A stretch of 58,964 nucleotides of DNA, from positions 1 through 58,964 of the forward strand of contig CABRYP010000010.1 in the NCBI GenBank assembly GCA_902475245.1, read 5' to 3'. A program made the position numbers and the translations under genes. The stretch comes from an uncultured Collinsella sp. (GTDB lineage: Bacteria; Actinomycetota; Coriobacteriia; Coriobacteriales; Coriobacteriaceae). Below are positions 15,651 through 24,573 of this stretch, piece by piece (positions within the stretch are counted from its first letter, which is position 1; each line of letters opens with the position of its first letter). Under the pieces are notes generated by a model. The model ran no database searches. It saw nothing but the letters and a program-made list of their open reading frames with translations, and was not told the DNA's origin.

Positions 15651-17063
15651 TTATACCTCGTCGTCCTCGTGCAGGCGGCGGCGGTAATCGGCGGCCCAGC
15701 CCTCAATATTTACCTGACGGGCGCGGCCCAGGCCGAGTGCGTCTGCCGGGACCGGCTCGGTGATGACAGAGCCGGCGGCCACAAGCGCGCCGTCGCCGAT
15801 CTGGGCGGGCGCGACCATCATGGTGTCAGAACCGATGAAGGCATCCTTGCCGATGACGGTCTTGTGCTTGTGCACGCCGTCGTAGTTGCAGGTGATGGAG
15901 CCCGCACCCACGTTGACGCCGGAGCCCATGGTGGTGTCGCCGATGTAGGACAAGTGAGGCACCTTGGAACCCTCGCCGATCGTGGACTTCTTGATCTCCA
16001 CGTGCGTGCCGGCCTTGGATCCGTCGAGCATGTGGGTGCCTGGGCGCAGGTAGGCGCGCGGGCCGCAGTCGACGCCGTTCTCGATGACGGCCTCGATGGC
16101 GATGGTCTCATCGATGATGCAGCCGCTGCCGACGGTGGTGTCGGTGAGGCGGCTGTTGGGGCCGAGCTGGCACTCCTCGCCCACGGTGACGTGGCCGATC
16201 AGGTGCGTCTGAGGCCACACGACGGTGTCGCGGCCGATAACGGCGTCGGGGCCGATCCAAGCCTGCGTGGGGTCGATGAAGGTAACGCCCTCGGCCATCC
16301 AGTGCTCGTTGATGCGGTCGCGCGCGATGGCGGTGAGCTGCGCGAGTTGGATGCGGCTGTTGACGCCCAGGCCGTCGCGGTAGTCGTCGCAGTGGAAGAT
16401 GGAGACTGCCTGGCCGTGGCCTTTGAGTATCTCGAGCATGTCGGGCAGGTAGTACTCGGACTGCGCGTTGTCGTTGCCGATCTCGTCAATGTGTGCGGCG
16501 AGCTGCGCGCCGTCGAAGGCGTAGCAGCCGGCGTTGCACTCGAGCAGCGTGGCGGCCTGCTCGGGCGTGCAGTCCTTCTGCTCGATGATGCGCTCAATCT
16601 GGCCGTCGGCGCCCAGCTTGATACGGCCGTAGCCGAAGGGGTCGGGCGGGGTCATGGTCATGACGGTGCAGGCGAGCTCGCCGGTGGCGACGGTCTGCGC
16701 GAACTTGGCGACGGTGTCGGCAGTGATGAGCGGCAGGTCGCCGTTGAGCACGACGACGGGGCCTTGCGTGATGCCGCAGGCCTCGAGCGCGACCTTTACG
16801 GCGTGGCCGGTGCCCAGGCGCTCGGTCTGCTCGACGCACTCGACCTTGGTGGCGCTGTTGGCGTAGGCGCCGTCGATAAGGGCGCGCATTTCGTCGGCGT
16901 GGCTGCCGATGACGACCACGACGCGGCTGCAGCCGGCCTTGATGGTGGCGTCGACGATCCACTGGACCATGGGCTTACCCAGGATCTTGTGCGAAACCTT
17001 GCAGTGGTTCGACTTCATGCGGGTGCCCTCGCCGGCGGCGAGGATAATTGCGGTTGCGTCCAT
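15651..17063 (-). CDS. glmU: Bifunctional UDP-N-acetylglucosamine pyrophosphorylase / glucosamine-1-phosphate acetyltransferase
   Basis: The 470-aa protein makes UDP-GlcNAc for peptidoglycan and other wall polymers. The N-terminal uridyltransferase domain begins with AAGEGTRMKS (about residues 9-18) and has VVVLNGDLPLI (about 105). The C-terminal half is a left-handed beta-helix of hexapeptide repeats, with THVEIKKSTIG and GAGSITCNYDG marking the acetyltransferase active site. I placed the start at 17063, where AGGAGATC precedes the ATG and translation opens with MDATAIILAAGEG; the upstream in-frame extension is not conserved-looking. It is divergent from the ECF transporter operon. Confidence 0.96.
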   Translation of the reverse strand: MDATAIILAAGEGTRMKSNHCKVSHKILGKPMVQWIVDATIKAGCSRVVVVIGSHADEMRALIDGAYANSATKVECVEQTERLGTGHAVKVALEACGITQGPVVVLNGDLPLITADTVAKFAQTVATGELACTVMTMTPPDPFGYGRIKLGADGQIERIIEQKDCTPEQAATLLECNAGCYAFDGAQLAAHIDEIGNDNAQSEYYLPDMLEILKGHGQAVSIFHCDDYRDGLGVNSRIQLAQLTAIARDRINEHWMAEGVTFIDPTQAWIGPDAVIGRDTVVWPQTHLIGHVTVGEECQLGPNSRLTDTTVGSGCIIDETIAIEAVIENGVDCGPRAYLRPGTHMLDGSKAGTHVEIKKSTIGEGSKVPHLSYIGDTTMGSGVNVGAGSITCNYDGVHKHKTVIGKDAFIGSDTMMVAPAQIGDGALVAAGSVITEPVPADALGLGRARQVNIEGWAADYRRRLHEDDEV

Positions 17064-17095
17064 GTGATCTCCTGTTACGTTATAGAGACGTGTGT

Positions 17096-17123
17096 TTGGA
17101 AACGATACACGGCGCAATATGAT
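17096..17123 (+). promoter_or_regulatory. Possible promoter of the ECF operon
   Basis: TTGGAA at 17096-17101 and TATGAT at 17118-17123 are separated by 16 bases, in the divergent gap between glmU and ecfT. This is a weak pattern match only. Confidence 0.35.
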
Positions 17124-17247
17124 ACCGCAGGCATATGATGAGCGCGTAACGATTGACGCGTGACGGCCGATGTCGCTGCCGCCGGCGTGGTATTTGCGCT
17201 GGTTGTGCATGGCGGCGGCGCTGCGGCGTTGGCGTTTGAGCGAGGGG

Positions 17248-18147
17248 ATGGGGGTGCCCGTGGATATCATGCGAGAGGAATCGGGCAACGAGCCCGTCGC
17301 GGCATTTTCGATGTCGCATCCGGCGGTGCCGGCGCTCTACATGGTGCTGACGTTGGGGCTCACCATGTTCTCGATGCAACCGGTGCTGGTCGCGCTGTCG
17401 TTTGCGGGCGGGTTGGCGTACGGGTTTGCGACGCGCGGCGCCGCGCGCACGTTGGGGGCGCTTCGCTGGCAGCTGCCGGTGATTTTGATCATCGCGGTGC
17501 TCAATCCGCTGTTTAGCGCCTCGGGCTCGACGGAGCTGTTCCGTATTGGCATGCGTGCGGTGTATCTAGAGAGCATGGTTTACGGCCTGTGCATGGGCGG
17601 GCTGTTTGTGGCGAGCGTGCTGTGGTTTGAGGCGGCGGCATCGATGCTTGACTACGACAAGGTGCTTGCGCTTTTGGGTAACGCCGCGCCGGTGATCGCG
17701 CTCATGATCTCGATGTGCATGCGGCTTATCCCGCAGTTTTTGCGCCGCGGTCGTACGGTGCTGGCGGTGCAGGATGCGATTGATGTGCCTGGCCGCGCGC
17801 CGGCCGACCCCGTGCGCTCGCGCCTGCGGGCGTCGAGCGTGTTGATGGGCTGGGGCATGGAAGATTCGCTGGAGCGCGCGGACGCTATGCGCTCCCGTGG
17901 GTGGGGCGCCGCGACACGCCGCACGACGTACGCGCGGTATCGGCTGGGGCGCGGCGATGTTGCCGCGCTGGTTGGGCTTGCGCTGTTTGGCGTGGCCACG
18001 ACAGCAGTGGCGTGGACCGTGATGGCGCAGTATTCGTTTTACCCGCAACTATCGGTGCCGGCGCCGTGGCCTGGCTATATTGTGTACGCGGCTTGGATGG
18101 TGTTGCCCTGTGTGTTGCACGCGATTGACGAGAAGAGGTTTGGCTGA
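17248..18147 (+). CDS. ecfT: ECF transporter transmembrane (T) component
   Basis: The protein is about 299 aa with several hydrophobic helices, starting near YMVLTLGLTMFSMQP. Two Ala/Arg coupling-helix-like motifs follow in the cytoplasmic part: AQDAIDVPGRAPAD (about 175-190) and ERADAMRSRGWG (about 210-222). The latter is the typical A-R-G-type motif that docks on the ATPases. The start is uncertain: candidates are ATG 17170 (extra basic N-terminus, no SD), ATG 17248, GTG 17260 and ATG 17269. I chose 17248 because the upstream extension does not look conserved. The stop overlaps the ATPase start (TGATG). Confidence 0.82.
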   Translation: MGVPVDIMREESGNEPVAAFSMSHPAVPALYMVLTLGLTMFSMQPVLVALSFAGGLAYGFATRGAARTLGALRWQLPVILIIAVLNPLFSASGSTELFRIGMRAVYLESMVYGLCMGGLFVASVLWFEAAASMLDYDKVLALLGNAAPVIALMISMCMRLIPQFLRRGRTVLAVQDAIDVPGRAPADPVRSRLRASSVLMGWGMEDSLERADAMRSRGWGAATRRTTYARYRLGRGDVAALVGLALFGVATTAVAWTVMAQYSFYPQLSVPAPWPGYIVYAAWMVLPCVLHAIDEKRFG

Positions 18148-19790
18148 TGGCTCGGTTGGATAGGGGCCCGGTGTCGGGCGCGGCGTGCGGCCCGGATATG
18201 TCGGCGATTGAGGTGCGGGGGCTGAGCTTTACCTACCCCGGGGCTGAGGCGCCGGTGCTCGACGGGCTCGACTGGTTTGTTCCTCAAGGTGCGTTTGCAC
18301 TGCTGGTGGGTGGTACCGGGTCGGGTAAGTCAACGCTGCTCTCGCTGCTCAAGCCCGAGATTTCGCCGACGGGCGCGTGCGCTGGCGAGCTGCGCGTGCT
18401 GGGCGAGAGCGTTGCCGACATGGACGTTCGAGCGTCCGCGGAGCGCGTGGGCTATGTGTTTCAGGACCCCGAGAACCAGATCGTGTGCGAAACCGTGTGG
18501 CACGAGATGGCGTTTGGCCTGGAAAACCTAGGCATGTCGCGCGACGAGATGCGCCGCCGTGTTGCCGAGACCAGCTATTTCTTTGGTCTGGAGGACTGGC
18601 TTCATCGCGATACCGATACGCTTTCGGGTGGCCGCAAGCAGCTGCTGTCGCTTGCCGCCGTCCTGGCACTGCGCCCGCGTGTGCTGCTGCTCGACGAGCC
18701 CACGTCTCAGCTCGATCCCGTTGCCGAGAAGAGTTTTCTGCACGCACTGTTTCGCGTGAATCGCGAGTTGGGCTGCACGGTTGTCGTGGCAACGCACCAG
18801 CCGCGCCCGATGCTCGAATACGCGACGTGCGCGTACCGGATTGAGGACGGACGCGTGTGCGAGGTGGCTGACATTGCCTCCCTGGGGCACCGTGAAGAGC
18901 TGTTTTCTGGCGAGGTGCCGGGGTGGGGTGCCTCGCGGCGTGCAAAAAACGGAGTTTTCAGCAGCGCCAGTGGCCAGCCGGGCTCTTTGGACCCGCGCGG
19001 GGGCGCTCCGGGTGCAAAAAAAGGACTGAAATCGGACAAATCGGCTGAATTTGGGGCGCAAATACTGCCGCAGGGTGACTCGGGGGCGCCATCGCGCGCC
19101 GGTGGATGCCGAATACTCCCAAAAATGCACGCTGGGCCGGCTACCACCCTGGCAGGGAGCTGGTTTCGCTACGATCGGGCGTCCGGCTGGGTGCTGCGTG
19201 GGCTCGATGCGGCGTTCTCGGCTGGCGCGGTGCATGCGGTTGTGGGTGGTAACGGCTGCGGGAAGTCGACAATGCTTTCGGTGCTGGCCAAGACGGTCAA
19301 GTTGCAGCGTGGGCATATGGAGCGCGGGGCGGGATCGGCAGCGCTGCTGCCTCAGAATCCCAAGGCGTTGCTGGTTGCCGAGACGGTGCGCGATGAGCTG
19401 ATGGAATGGGCTTCGACCTGCGGATATGACGAGGCTGTGGCGCGGGAGCGCGCGGCGAGCCTGGGGCTGTCGGGCCTGGATGGGCGCCACCCGTACGATC
19501 TTTCGGGCGGACAGCGTCAACTGCTTGCATTGGCAAAACTGCTGCTGATTGGCCCCGAACTGCTATTGCTCGATGAGCCCACCAAGGGCTTGGACCTGGC
19601 CAGCCGCCGCATCATCGCCCGCGCCCTGCGTGGCCATGCGGAGGCTGGCGGTACCGTCATCATGGCCACGCACGATCTGGATTTTGCCGAGCAGGTTGCC
19701 GATGACATTGCCATGATGTTCGACGGTGAGATTGCCTGCATGGAGCCGCCGGCCGACTTTTTTTCCGACAACGTGTTCTACAGGGCGTGA
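18147..19790 (+). CDS. Fused ECF-type ABC ATPase (A and A' domains in one chain)
   Basis: The 547-aa protein carries two complete ATPase domains. Domain 1 has GGTGSGKSTLLS, LSGGRKQLLSLAA and VLLLDEPTSQLDP. Domain 2 has GGNGCGKSTMLS, LSGGQRQLLALAK and LLLLDEPTKGLDLAS. It energises vitamin or metal uptake with the T and S proteins encoded on either side, joined by TGATG coupling upstream and a 4-base gap downstream. The roughly 65-residue linker (about 266-331) is Gly/Ser/Pro-rich, is unlike the rest, and contains two direct GTGCAAAAAA stretches in the DNA (about 18942 and 19013), so it may derive from inserted repeat DNA. Fused A-A' ATPases occur in actinobacterial ECF cassettes. Confidence 0.9.
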   Translation: MARLDRGPVSGAACGPDMSAIEVRGLSFTYPGAEAPVLDGLDWFVPQGAFALLVGGTGSGKSTLLSLLKPEISPTGACAGELRVLGESVADMDVRASAERVGYVFQDPENQIVCETVWHEMAFGLENLGMSRDEMRRRVAETSYFFGLEDWLHRDTDTLSGGRKQLLSLAAVLALRPRVLLLDEPTSQLDPVAEKSFLHALFRVNRELGCTVVVATHQPRPMLEYATCAYRIEDGRVCEVADIASLGHREELFSGEVPGWGASRRAKNGVFSSASGQPGSLDPRGGAPGAKKGLKSDKSAEFGAQILPQGDSGAPSRAGGCRILPKMHAGPATTLAGSWFRYDRASGWVLRGLDAAFSAGAVHAVVGGNGCGKSTMLSVLAKTVKLQRGHMERGAGSAALLPQNPKALLVAETVRDELMEWASTCGYDEAVARERAASLGLSGLDGRHPYDLSGGQRQLLALAKLLLIGPELLLLDEPTKGLDLASRRIIARALRGHAEAGGTVIMATHDLDFAEQVADDIAMMFDGEIACMEPPADFFSDNVFYRA

Positions 19791-19794
19791 TGGG

Positions 19795-20508
19795 ATGATG
19801 GATCATCGCGCCTCGCGCCTACTCACAAAAATGGAGATTCCGCTGCTCCTGGCGGTGCCGGCAGTGATGACTGCGGCGTTGCTGGCGGGCATTGAGCAGG
19901 CGGCGCTTGCCATGCTTGTCGTGGTAGCGCTGGTGCTCGCGCTGTTCTTTGCGGGCTACGAGGCGTCGCGCCCGGGCCTGCGACAGATTATGCCCACGCT
20001 GGTGTTGGCGGCGTTGGCCGCGGCGGGGCGCATCTTGTTTGGCCCCATTCCCGACTTTAAACCCGTGAGTGCCATCGCCATTATCGCCGGGGCGACACTC
20101 GGTCGTCGTAACGGCTTTATAGTCGGCGCGCTGGCGGCGCTGACCAGCAACTTCTTTTTTGGGCAGGGCATGTGGACGCCATGGCAGATGTATGCCTGGG
20201 GTCTGGTTGGCTATGTTGGCGGCGCGCTGGCGCATGCGGGCGCGTTCGACCGTGCGGGTGGAACCGTGCGCATGCCGGCCCTGATGGCGTACGGCTTTGC
20301 ATCGGGTTTGCTGTACGGCGTGGTGATCAACGCGTATGACATCATCGGTTTTGTGCAGCCGCTCACGTGGGCGGGAGCCGTGGCGCGTCTTGCCACGGCA
20401 GTGCCGTTCGATATCACACACGGCCTCGCGACCTGCGTGTTCTTGGCCGCCCTGTACAGGCCCTGGTGTCGCCGCATCAACCGCGTCGTCGCGAAGTACG
20501 GGCTGTAA
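19795..20508 (+). CDS. ECF transporter substrate-binding (S) component
   Basis: The 237-aa integral membrane protein has about seven hydrophobic stretches. The central GPIPDFKPVSAIAIIAG and FFFGQGMWTPWQMYAWG segments match the S-component superfamily that captures vitamins or related compounds. The start is one of two adjacent ATGs, 19795 or 19798. As the last gene of the T-AA'-S set, it is probably a dedicated module. The substrate cannot be read from sequence; a cobalamin-type or other vitamin is possible, and no riboswitch was seen upstream to narrow it. Confidence 0.8.
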   Translation: MMDHRASRLLTKMEIPLLLAVPAVMTAALLAGIEQAALAMLVVVALVLALFFAGYEASRPGLRQIMPTLVLAALAAAGRILFGPIPDFKPVSAIAIIAGATLGRRNGFIVGALAALTSNFFFGQGMWTPWQMYAWGLVGYVGGALAHAGAFDRAGGTVRMPALMAYGFASGLLYGVVINAYDIIGFVQPLTWAGAVARLATAVPFDITHGLATCVFLAALYRPWCRRINRVVAKYGL

Positions 20509-20555
20509 TGGCGGTTGCGCCGGGGTGGGAATCAATACTGCAGAAGTGCCATTTT

Positions 20556-20708
20556 AAAACTATGCCGGTTTACGGGGCTAGATTGGCGCAGACAGACCAT
20601 ACCGGCTTTTTTCGAAATTGAGCAAGCCGTTCACCTGCGGTTTTATTATCTCGGAATTGCGTATGGTTGGGGGGTTCGCGATTCAGCCCCGTAAACCGGC
20701 ATAGTTTT
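20556..20708. repeat. MITE-like palindromic element, family member 1 (153 bp)
   Basis: The ends AAAACTATGCCGGTTTACGG and its inverse match at 24 of 25 positions. The interior has TCACCTGCGGTTTT (20631-20644). The same end sequence bounds the two 152-bp elements at 53124 and 53384. It lies in the 535-bp gap 20509-21043 between the S component and xth. Confidence 0.75.
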
Positions 20709-20757
20709 GAAATGGCCGGCTGATATGACGGGCATCGTGGTCCTCAAGAGCCTAATT

Positions 20758-20801
20758 GATCCGTTTTCTTCTGTCCCCAGACGTCCCCAGGGAATCAGTT
20801 G
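20758..20801. repeat. TGATCC...GGATCA-type linker palindrome
   Basis: TGATCCGTTTTCTTCTGTCC...GGGAATCA lies between two larger palindromic elements. Related copies are at about 21006-21036 and, inverted, at 53304-53334. Confidence 0.5.
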
Positions 20802-20809
20802 ACGGCGGC

Positions 20810-20971
20810 CGCAACGAAACTGGCCCATCTACTACGTTTAGCCTGATACCCCCGACCATGACCGCGTTTTATGAAAAACCGCAGGCTTTCTACCTGCGGT
20901 TTTCTTTTTGCGTTGTTCGCTGTGGTTGAGGGCGGTGGCTTAAACGTAGTAGATGGGCCAGTTTCGTTGCG
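20810..20971. repeat. MITE-like palindromic element, divergent member (162 bp)
   Basis: A perfect 31-bp inverted repeat (20810-20840 and 20941-20971; starts CGCAACGAAACTGGCCCATC) surrounds a central hairpin AAAAACCGCAGG / CCTGCGGTTTT at 20874-20903. The interior CCCCGACCATGACCGC resembles the interior of the 53384 element, so these belong to one family despite different end sequences. Confidence 0.75.
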
Positions 20972-21043
20972 GGCGGGTCGCGTGGATTCCCTCGCGAGGT
21001 GAAAATGATCCCTTTTCCTCCGTCCCCAGGGGATCAGTTGGGG

Positions 21044-21862
21044 CTAGAACTCTAGCGTGAGGGTGACGGGGCAGTGGTCGCTGCCGAAGATGTCGCCACG
21101 GATACCGGTGTCGCGAACGTCGGCGGCGATTGAATCACTTACCAGGAAATAATCGATGCGCCAGCCGGCGTTGTTCTTGCGAGCATTAAAGCGGTAACTC
21201 CACCAGCTGTAGACGCCCTCGACGTCGGGGTTTGCCGCGCGCCAGGTATCGGTAAACCCGGCGTTGAGCAGCTCGGTAAACTTGCCGCGCTCCTCGTCCG
21301 AAAAGCCGGCGTTGCCGCGGTTGGACTTGGGGTTCTTAAGGTCGATCTCCTCGTGCGCCACGTTAAAGTCGCCGCAGGTTACAACGGGCTTGCAGGTCTC
21401 GCGTTCAAGCGCGTTCAAAAAGCCGCGGTAGGCATCGTCCCAGGCCATACGCACATCGATGCGGGCGAGTTCGTTTTGCGCGTTGGGCGTATAGACGTCG
21501 ACAAACCAAAACTTGTCGAACTCGAGCGCGCAGACGCGGCCCTCGGTCGCGGCCTGCGCCACGAGCTCGGCCGCCTCGCCCTCGCCGGCGTAGGGTAGCA
21601 GCGCGTCGGCGCGTAGCACGCGCAGCGGTTCCTGGCGGCTAAAGACCGCGGTGCCCGAATAGCCTTTACGCTCGGCGTAGCTCCAGGTTTGGTGATAGCC
21701 GGGCAGGTCGATATCGACCTGGCCCTCCTGTAGCTTGGTCTCCTGCAGCGCCAGGATATCGACGTCGAGTTCTTGCGCGACCTGGATAAAGCTCGGGTCC
21801 TTTTTGAGCACGGCGCGCAGGCCGTTGACGTTCCACGAGGCGAAAGTGTAAGTCTGAGGCAT
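21044..21862 (-). CDS. xth: Exodeoxyribonuclease III (AP endonuclease)
   Basis: The 272-aa protein is of the exonuclease III/APE1 family and cuts DNA at abasic sites and trims 3' ends during base excision repair. Its motifs are all intact: SWNVNGLRA, LQETKLQEG (metal-binding Glu), SGTAVFSR, CGDFNVAHEEIDLKNPK, WRIDYFLVS and GSDHCPVTL (catalytic Asp-His). AAAGGACACC precedes the ATG. It is divergent from the sirtuin gene with a 136-bp gap and appears to be a single-gene unit. The intergenic palindrome TGATCCC...GGGGATCA lies directly downstream. Confidence 0.95.
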   Translation of the reverse strand: MPQTYTFASWNVNGLRAVLKKDPSFIQVAQELDVDILALQETKLQEGQVDIDLPGYHQTWSYAERKGYSGTAVFSRQEPLRVLRADALLPYAGEGEAAELVAQAATEGRVCALEFDKFWFVDVYTPNAQNELARIDVRMAWDDAYRGFLNALERETCKPVVTCGDFNVAHEEIDLKNPKSNRGNAGFSDEERGKFTELLNAGFTDTWRAANPDVEGVYSWWSYRFNARKNNAGWRIDYFLVSDSIAADVRDTGIRGDIFGSDHCPVTLTLEF

Positions 21863-21998
21863 GGTGTCCTTTCGACGGGGTTGGCAGGCTTAAGATTAGC
21901 GCAACAGGGGCGGTGGTGGGCTCCGCGCGTGTCGACCCAAAGGCTGCGCGCCGGGCAAGCGCCCGCCGCCATCCGACCAACAAGGACGGAGGACTCAT

Positions 21999-22751
21999 AT
22001 GACGCAGGCAATAACGGATCCCAAGCAGGCCTCCGCCGCGCTGGAAGAGCTGTTCGGCACCCACAAGCGCGTGGTCTTCTTTGGTGGCGCGGGTGTTTCC
22101 ACGGCGAGTGGCATCCCCGATTTCCGCAGCGTGGACGGCCTGTATCACCAGCAGTTTGCCTATCCGCCCGAGACCATGCTCTCGCATAGCTTTTATGAGG
22201 CGCATCCGGCCGAGTTCTTCGACTTCTACCGCACCAAGATGATCGCGCTTGGCGCCAAGCCCAACCGCTGCCACACCAAGCTGGCCGAGCTGGAGCGCGC
22301 CGGAAAGCTAAATGCCGTGGTGACGCAAAATATCGACGGTCTGCATCAGATGGCCGGCTCGCAGCGTGTGTTTGAGCTGCACGGATCGGTCCATCGAAAC
22401 ATTTGCCAGTCGTGCGGCGCGGTCTATAGCGCCGAGTGGATTTGCTCGCGCGAGCACGAGGACGCCGCGGGTGTGCCCGTGTGTCCTGCGTGCGGCGGGC
22501 GCATCAAGCCCGATGTGGTGCTCTACGAGGAGCCGCTCGATGAGCGTGTGCTGACCGGCGCCGTTGCCGCCATCGCCGCGGCCGATGCCCTCATTGTGGG
22601 CGGGACCTCGCTCGTGGTGTATCCGGCGGCGGGCCTTACGCGCTACTTTACCGGCGATACGCTGGCCATTTGCAATCTTGCTCCCACCGATCAGGATGCA
22701 AATGCCGACCTGCTGATTTCTTGCGACATCGCGGCCGCGTTTGCGTTCTAG
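21999..22751 (+). CDS. cobB: NAD-dependent protein deacylase (sirtuin)
   Basis: The 250-aa SIR2-family protein removes acyl groups from lysines using NAD+. It has GGAGVSTASGIPDFRS (NAD binding), TQNIDGLHQMAG, the catalytic His in ELHGSVHR, and a zinc ribbon with CQSC and CPAC pairs. AGGACGGAGGAC lies upstream of the ATG. It is followed 94 bases later by folP-folK with its own SD. In bacteria such enzymes often reactivate acetyl-CoA synthetase, but no such target is nearby. Confidence 0.94.
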   Translation: MTQAITDPKQASAALEELFGTHKRVVFFGGAGVSTASGIPDFRSVDGLYHQQFAYPPETMLSHSFYEAHPAEFFDFYRTKMIALGAKPNRCHTKLAELERAGKLNAVVTQNIDGLHQMAGSQRVFELHGSVHRNICQSCGAVYSAEWICSREHEDAAGVPVCPACGGRIKPDVVLYEEPLDERVLTGAVAAIAAADALIVGGTSLVVYPAAGLTRYFTGDTLAICNLAPTDQDANADLLISCDIAAAFAF

Positions 22752-22845
22752 CCCGTGTGCGCGGATACAATAGAAAGACTAATTGCAAAGCAACCCCGCC
22801 GCCTGCGCCCGAGCGCGGCGGCGCGGGCATTTTAGGAGGATGTTC

Positions 22846-24573
22846 ATGGCGAACGATAGTAAGACATGGCGGTGCGGAAAGTACGAGCTCAGCTTTGACC
22901 GCCCGCGCATCATGGGCGTCCTCAACGTGACGCCCGATTCGTTTAGCGATGGCGGGGAGCACTTCGACCCGGATGCCGCCATCGAGTACGGCCTGGCGAT
23001 GCTCGATGCCGGCGCCGACATCATCGACGTGGGCGGCGAGTCTACGCGCCCCGGATTTACCCCGGTCAATCCCGACGAGGAGGCTCGCCGCGTGCTGCCC
23101 GTGGTGCGCGCGCTGGCCAAAGAGGGCGCTATCGTCTCGATCGACACGCGCCACGTGGCGGTTGCCAAGGCGGCCGTGCGCTGCGGTGCCTCGATCGTCA
23201 ACGACGTGACGGGCTTCACCGACCCCAAGATGGTCGAATTTGTCGCGACGAGCACCTGCGGTGTCATCGTGATGCACGCCGGCGAGATCGCGGCGCCTAC
23301 GCGCACGCATGCAACGGTGCAGCTCGATACCTCGGCCGCGGCGTTTGTTGCCGAAAAGGCGCGCGAGGCGGCCGCCGAGGCTGCGCGTGAGGCCGAGAAG
23401 CCTGCCCGCCGCCGCCGTGGCAAGCTGCTGGGCGAGCCCAAGACGGAGGCCAAGCTGCCGGGTGGCGTGGTGCAGCCCTCGCTGCCGTTTGGCGATCCGG
23501 AGCCTGCGCCGGAGCCCACGGACGAGCAGAAGCAGGAGGCATCGGCCGCCGAGCAGGTCGCCCCTGTCGCCGAGGCCGCCACGACCCCTGAGCCCGCGCT
23601 GGAGCCCAATGACCACCTGGCCGCCATGATGCGCCGCAGCGCCCGCCGCGAGGAGGCCTACGTGCCCACCTCTCAGCTCCGCCGCTTTACCCTGCCCGAT
23701 TCGGCGCCCATCATGCGCCGCGTCATGGGCTTTCTGTCCGACCAGGCCCGCACGCTCATCCATGCCGGCGTGTCGCGCGACCGCATCTGCATCGATCCCG
23801 GTTCGGGCTTTGGCAAGACGGCCAACGAGGACATCGTCATCCAGCGCGAGACCGCCAAGATGGCGTCGCTGGGCTATCCGCTCATGTGCGCCGTGTCGCG
23901 CAAGCGTTTTGTGGGCGCCGTCTCGGGCGTGACCGAGGCGGCCGCGCGCGATGCCGCCACGTTTGGCGTGTGCCTGGGCGCTATCCAGGCCGGTGCCAAC
24001 ATCGTGCGCGTGCACGACGTTACCGGCTTTGCGCAGTTCCTGAACGGTTACTGGGCTGTCGCCAAGCCGCAACCGCGCCGTGCGTTTGTGGCCGTGGGCT
24101 CCAACCTGGGGCATCGTTGCGACAACATCCGCGCCGCACGCGACATGATCGCCGAGATTCCGCTCACCTGCGTGTCCAACTGCTCGCGCATCTACGAGAG
24201 CGAGCCGGCCTACGAGACGCGCCAAGATGCGTTTGCCAACGCCGTCATCGAGATCAAGACCGAGCTGGCGCCGCTGGTGCTGCTCGACGAGCTTATGAAG
24301 ATCGAGGCTGAGCTGGGGCGCGACCGCTCCAAGAAGGCCAAGGTCAACGGTCCGCGCACCATCGACCTGGACCTGCTGTGGATGGACGGCGAGATCCATG
24401 GCGGCAAAAAGCTGCGTCTGCCGCATCCGCTCATTGGCGAGCGCGACTTTGTACTGGTGCCGCTCGAGGATCTGATGCACGACCCGGCGCGGTTCTTCCG
24501 CTACAACGGCGTCGAGGTCAAGGAGCCCGAGGACCGCGTAGGCCATATCGTGGGCGAATTGGGGCGTATGTAG
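22846..24573 (+). CDS. folP-folK: Fused dihydropteroate synthase / HPPK, with a long insert in the first domain
   Basis: The 575-aa protein makes two consecutive folate-pathway enzymes in one chain. The DHPS part has MGVLNVTPDSFSDGG (about 24-38), DVGGESTRPG, SIVNDVTG, DPGSGFGKT (about 311) and SRKRF. The HPPK part starts with VAVGSNLGHRCDN (about 417), has KVNGPRTIDLDLLW and ends soon after LPHPLIGERDFVL. Between VMHAGE and the DPGSGFGKT strand lie about 120 extra residues (roughly 160-280), rich in Ala, Glu, Pro and Arg, where normal DHPS has a short loop. I used ATG 22846, 6 bases after AGGAGG; ATG 22840 is too close. HPPK normally acts before DHPS, so the fusion may help channel substrate. 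Confidence 0.93.
   Translation: MANDSKTWRCGKYELSFDRPRIMGVLNVTPDSFSDGGEHFDPDAAIEYGLAMLDAGADIIDVGGESTRPGFTPVNPDEEARRVLPVVRALAKEGAIVSIDTRHVAVAKAAVRCGASIVNDVTGFTDPKMVEFVATSTCGVIVMHAGEIAAPTRTHATVQLDTSAAAFVAEKAREAAAEAAREAEKPARRRRGKLLGEPKTEAKLPGGVVQPSLPFGDPEPAPEPTDEQKQEASAAEQVAPVAEAATTPEPALEPNDHLAAMMRRSARREEAYVPTSQLRRFTLPDSAPIMRRVMGFLSDQARTLIHAGVSRDRICIDPGSGFGKTANEDIVIQRETAKMASLGYPLMCAVSRKRFVGAVSGVTEAAARDAATFGVCLGAIQAGANIVRVHDVTGFAQFLNGYWAVAKPQPRRAFVAVGSNLGHRCDNIRAARDMIAEIPLTCVSNCSRIYESEPAYETRQDAFANAVIEIKTELAPLVLLDELMKIEAELGRDRSKKAKVNGPRTIDLDLLWMDGEIHGGKKLRLPHPLIGERDFVLVPLEDLMHDPARFFRYNGVEVKEPEDRVGHIVGELGRM

Noticed and set aside
17064..17247. Vitamin riboswitch before the ECF operon
   Set aside because: No TPP, cobalamin, FMN or other conserved riboswitch core could be recognised in the short leader.
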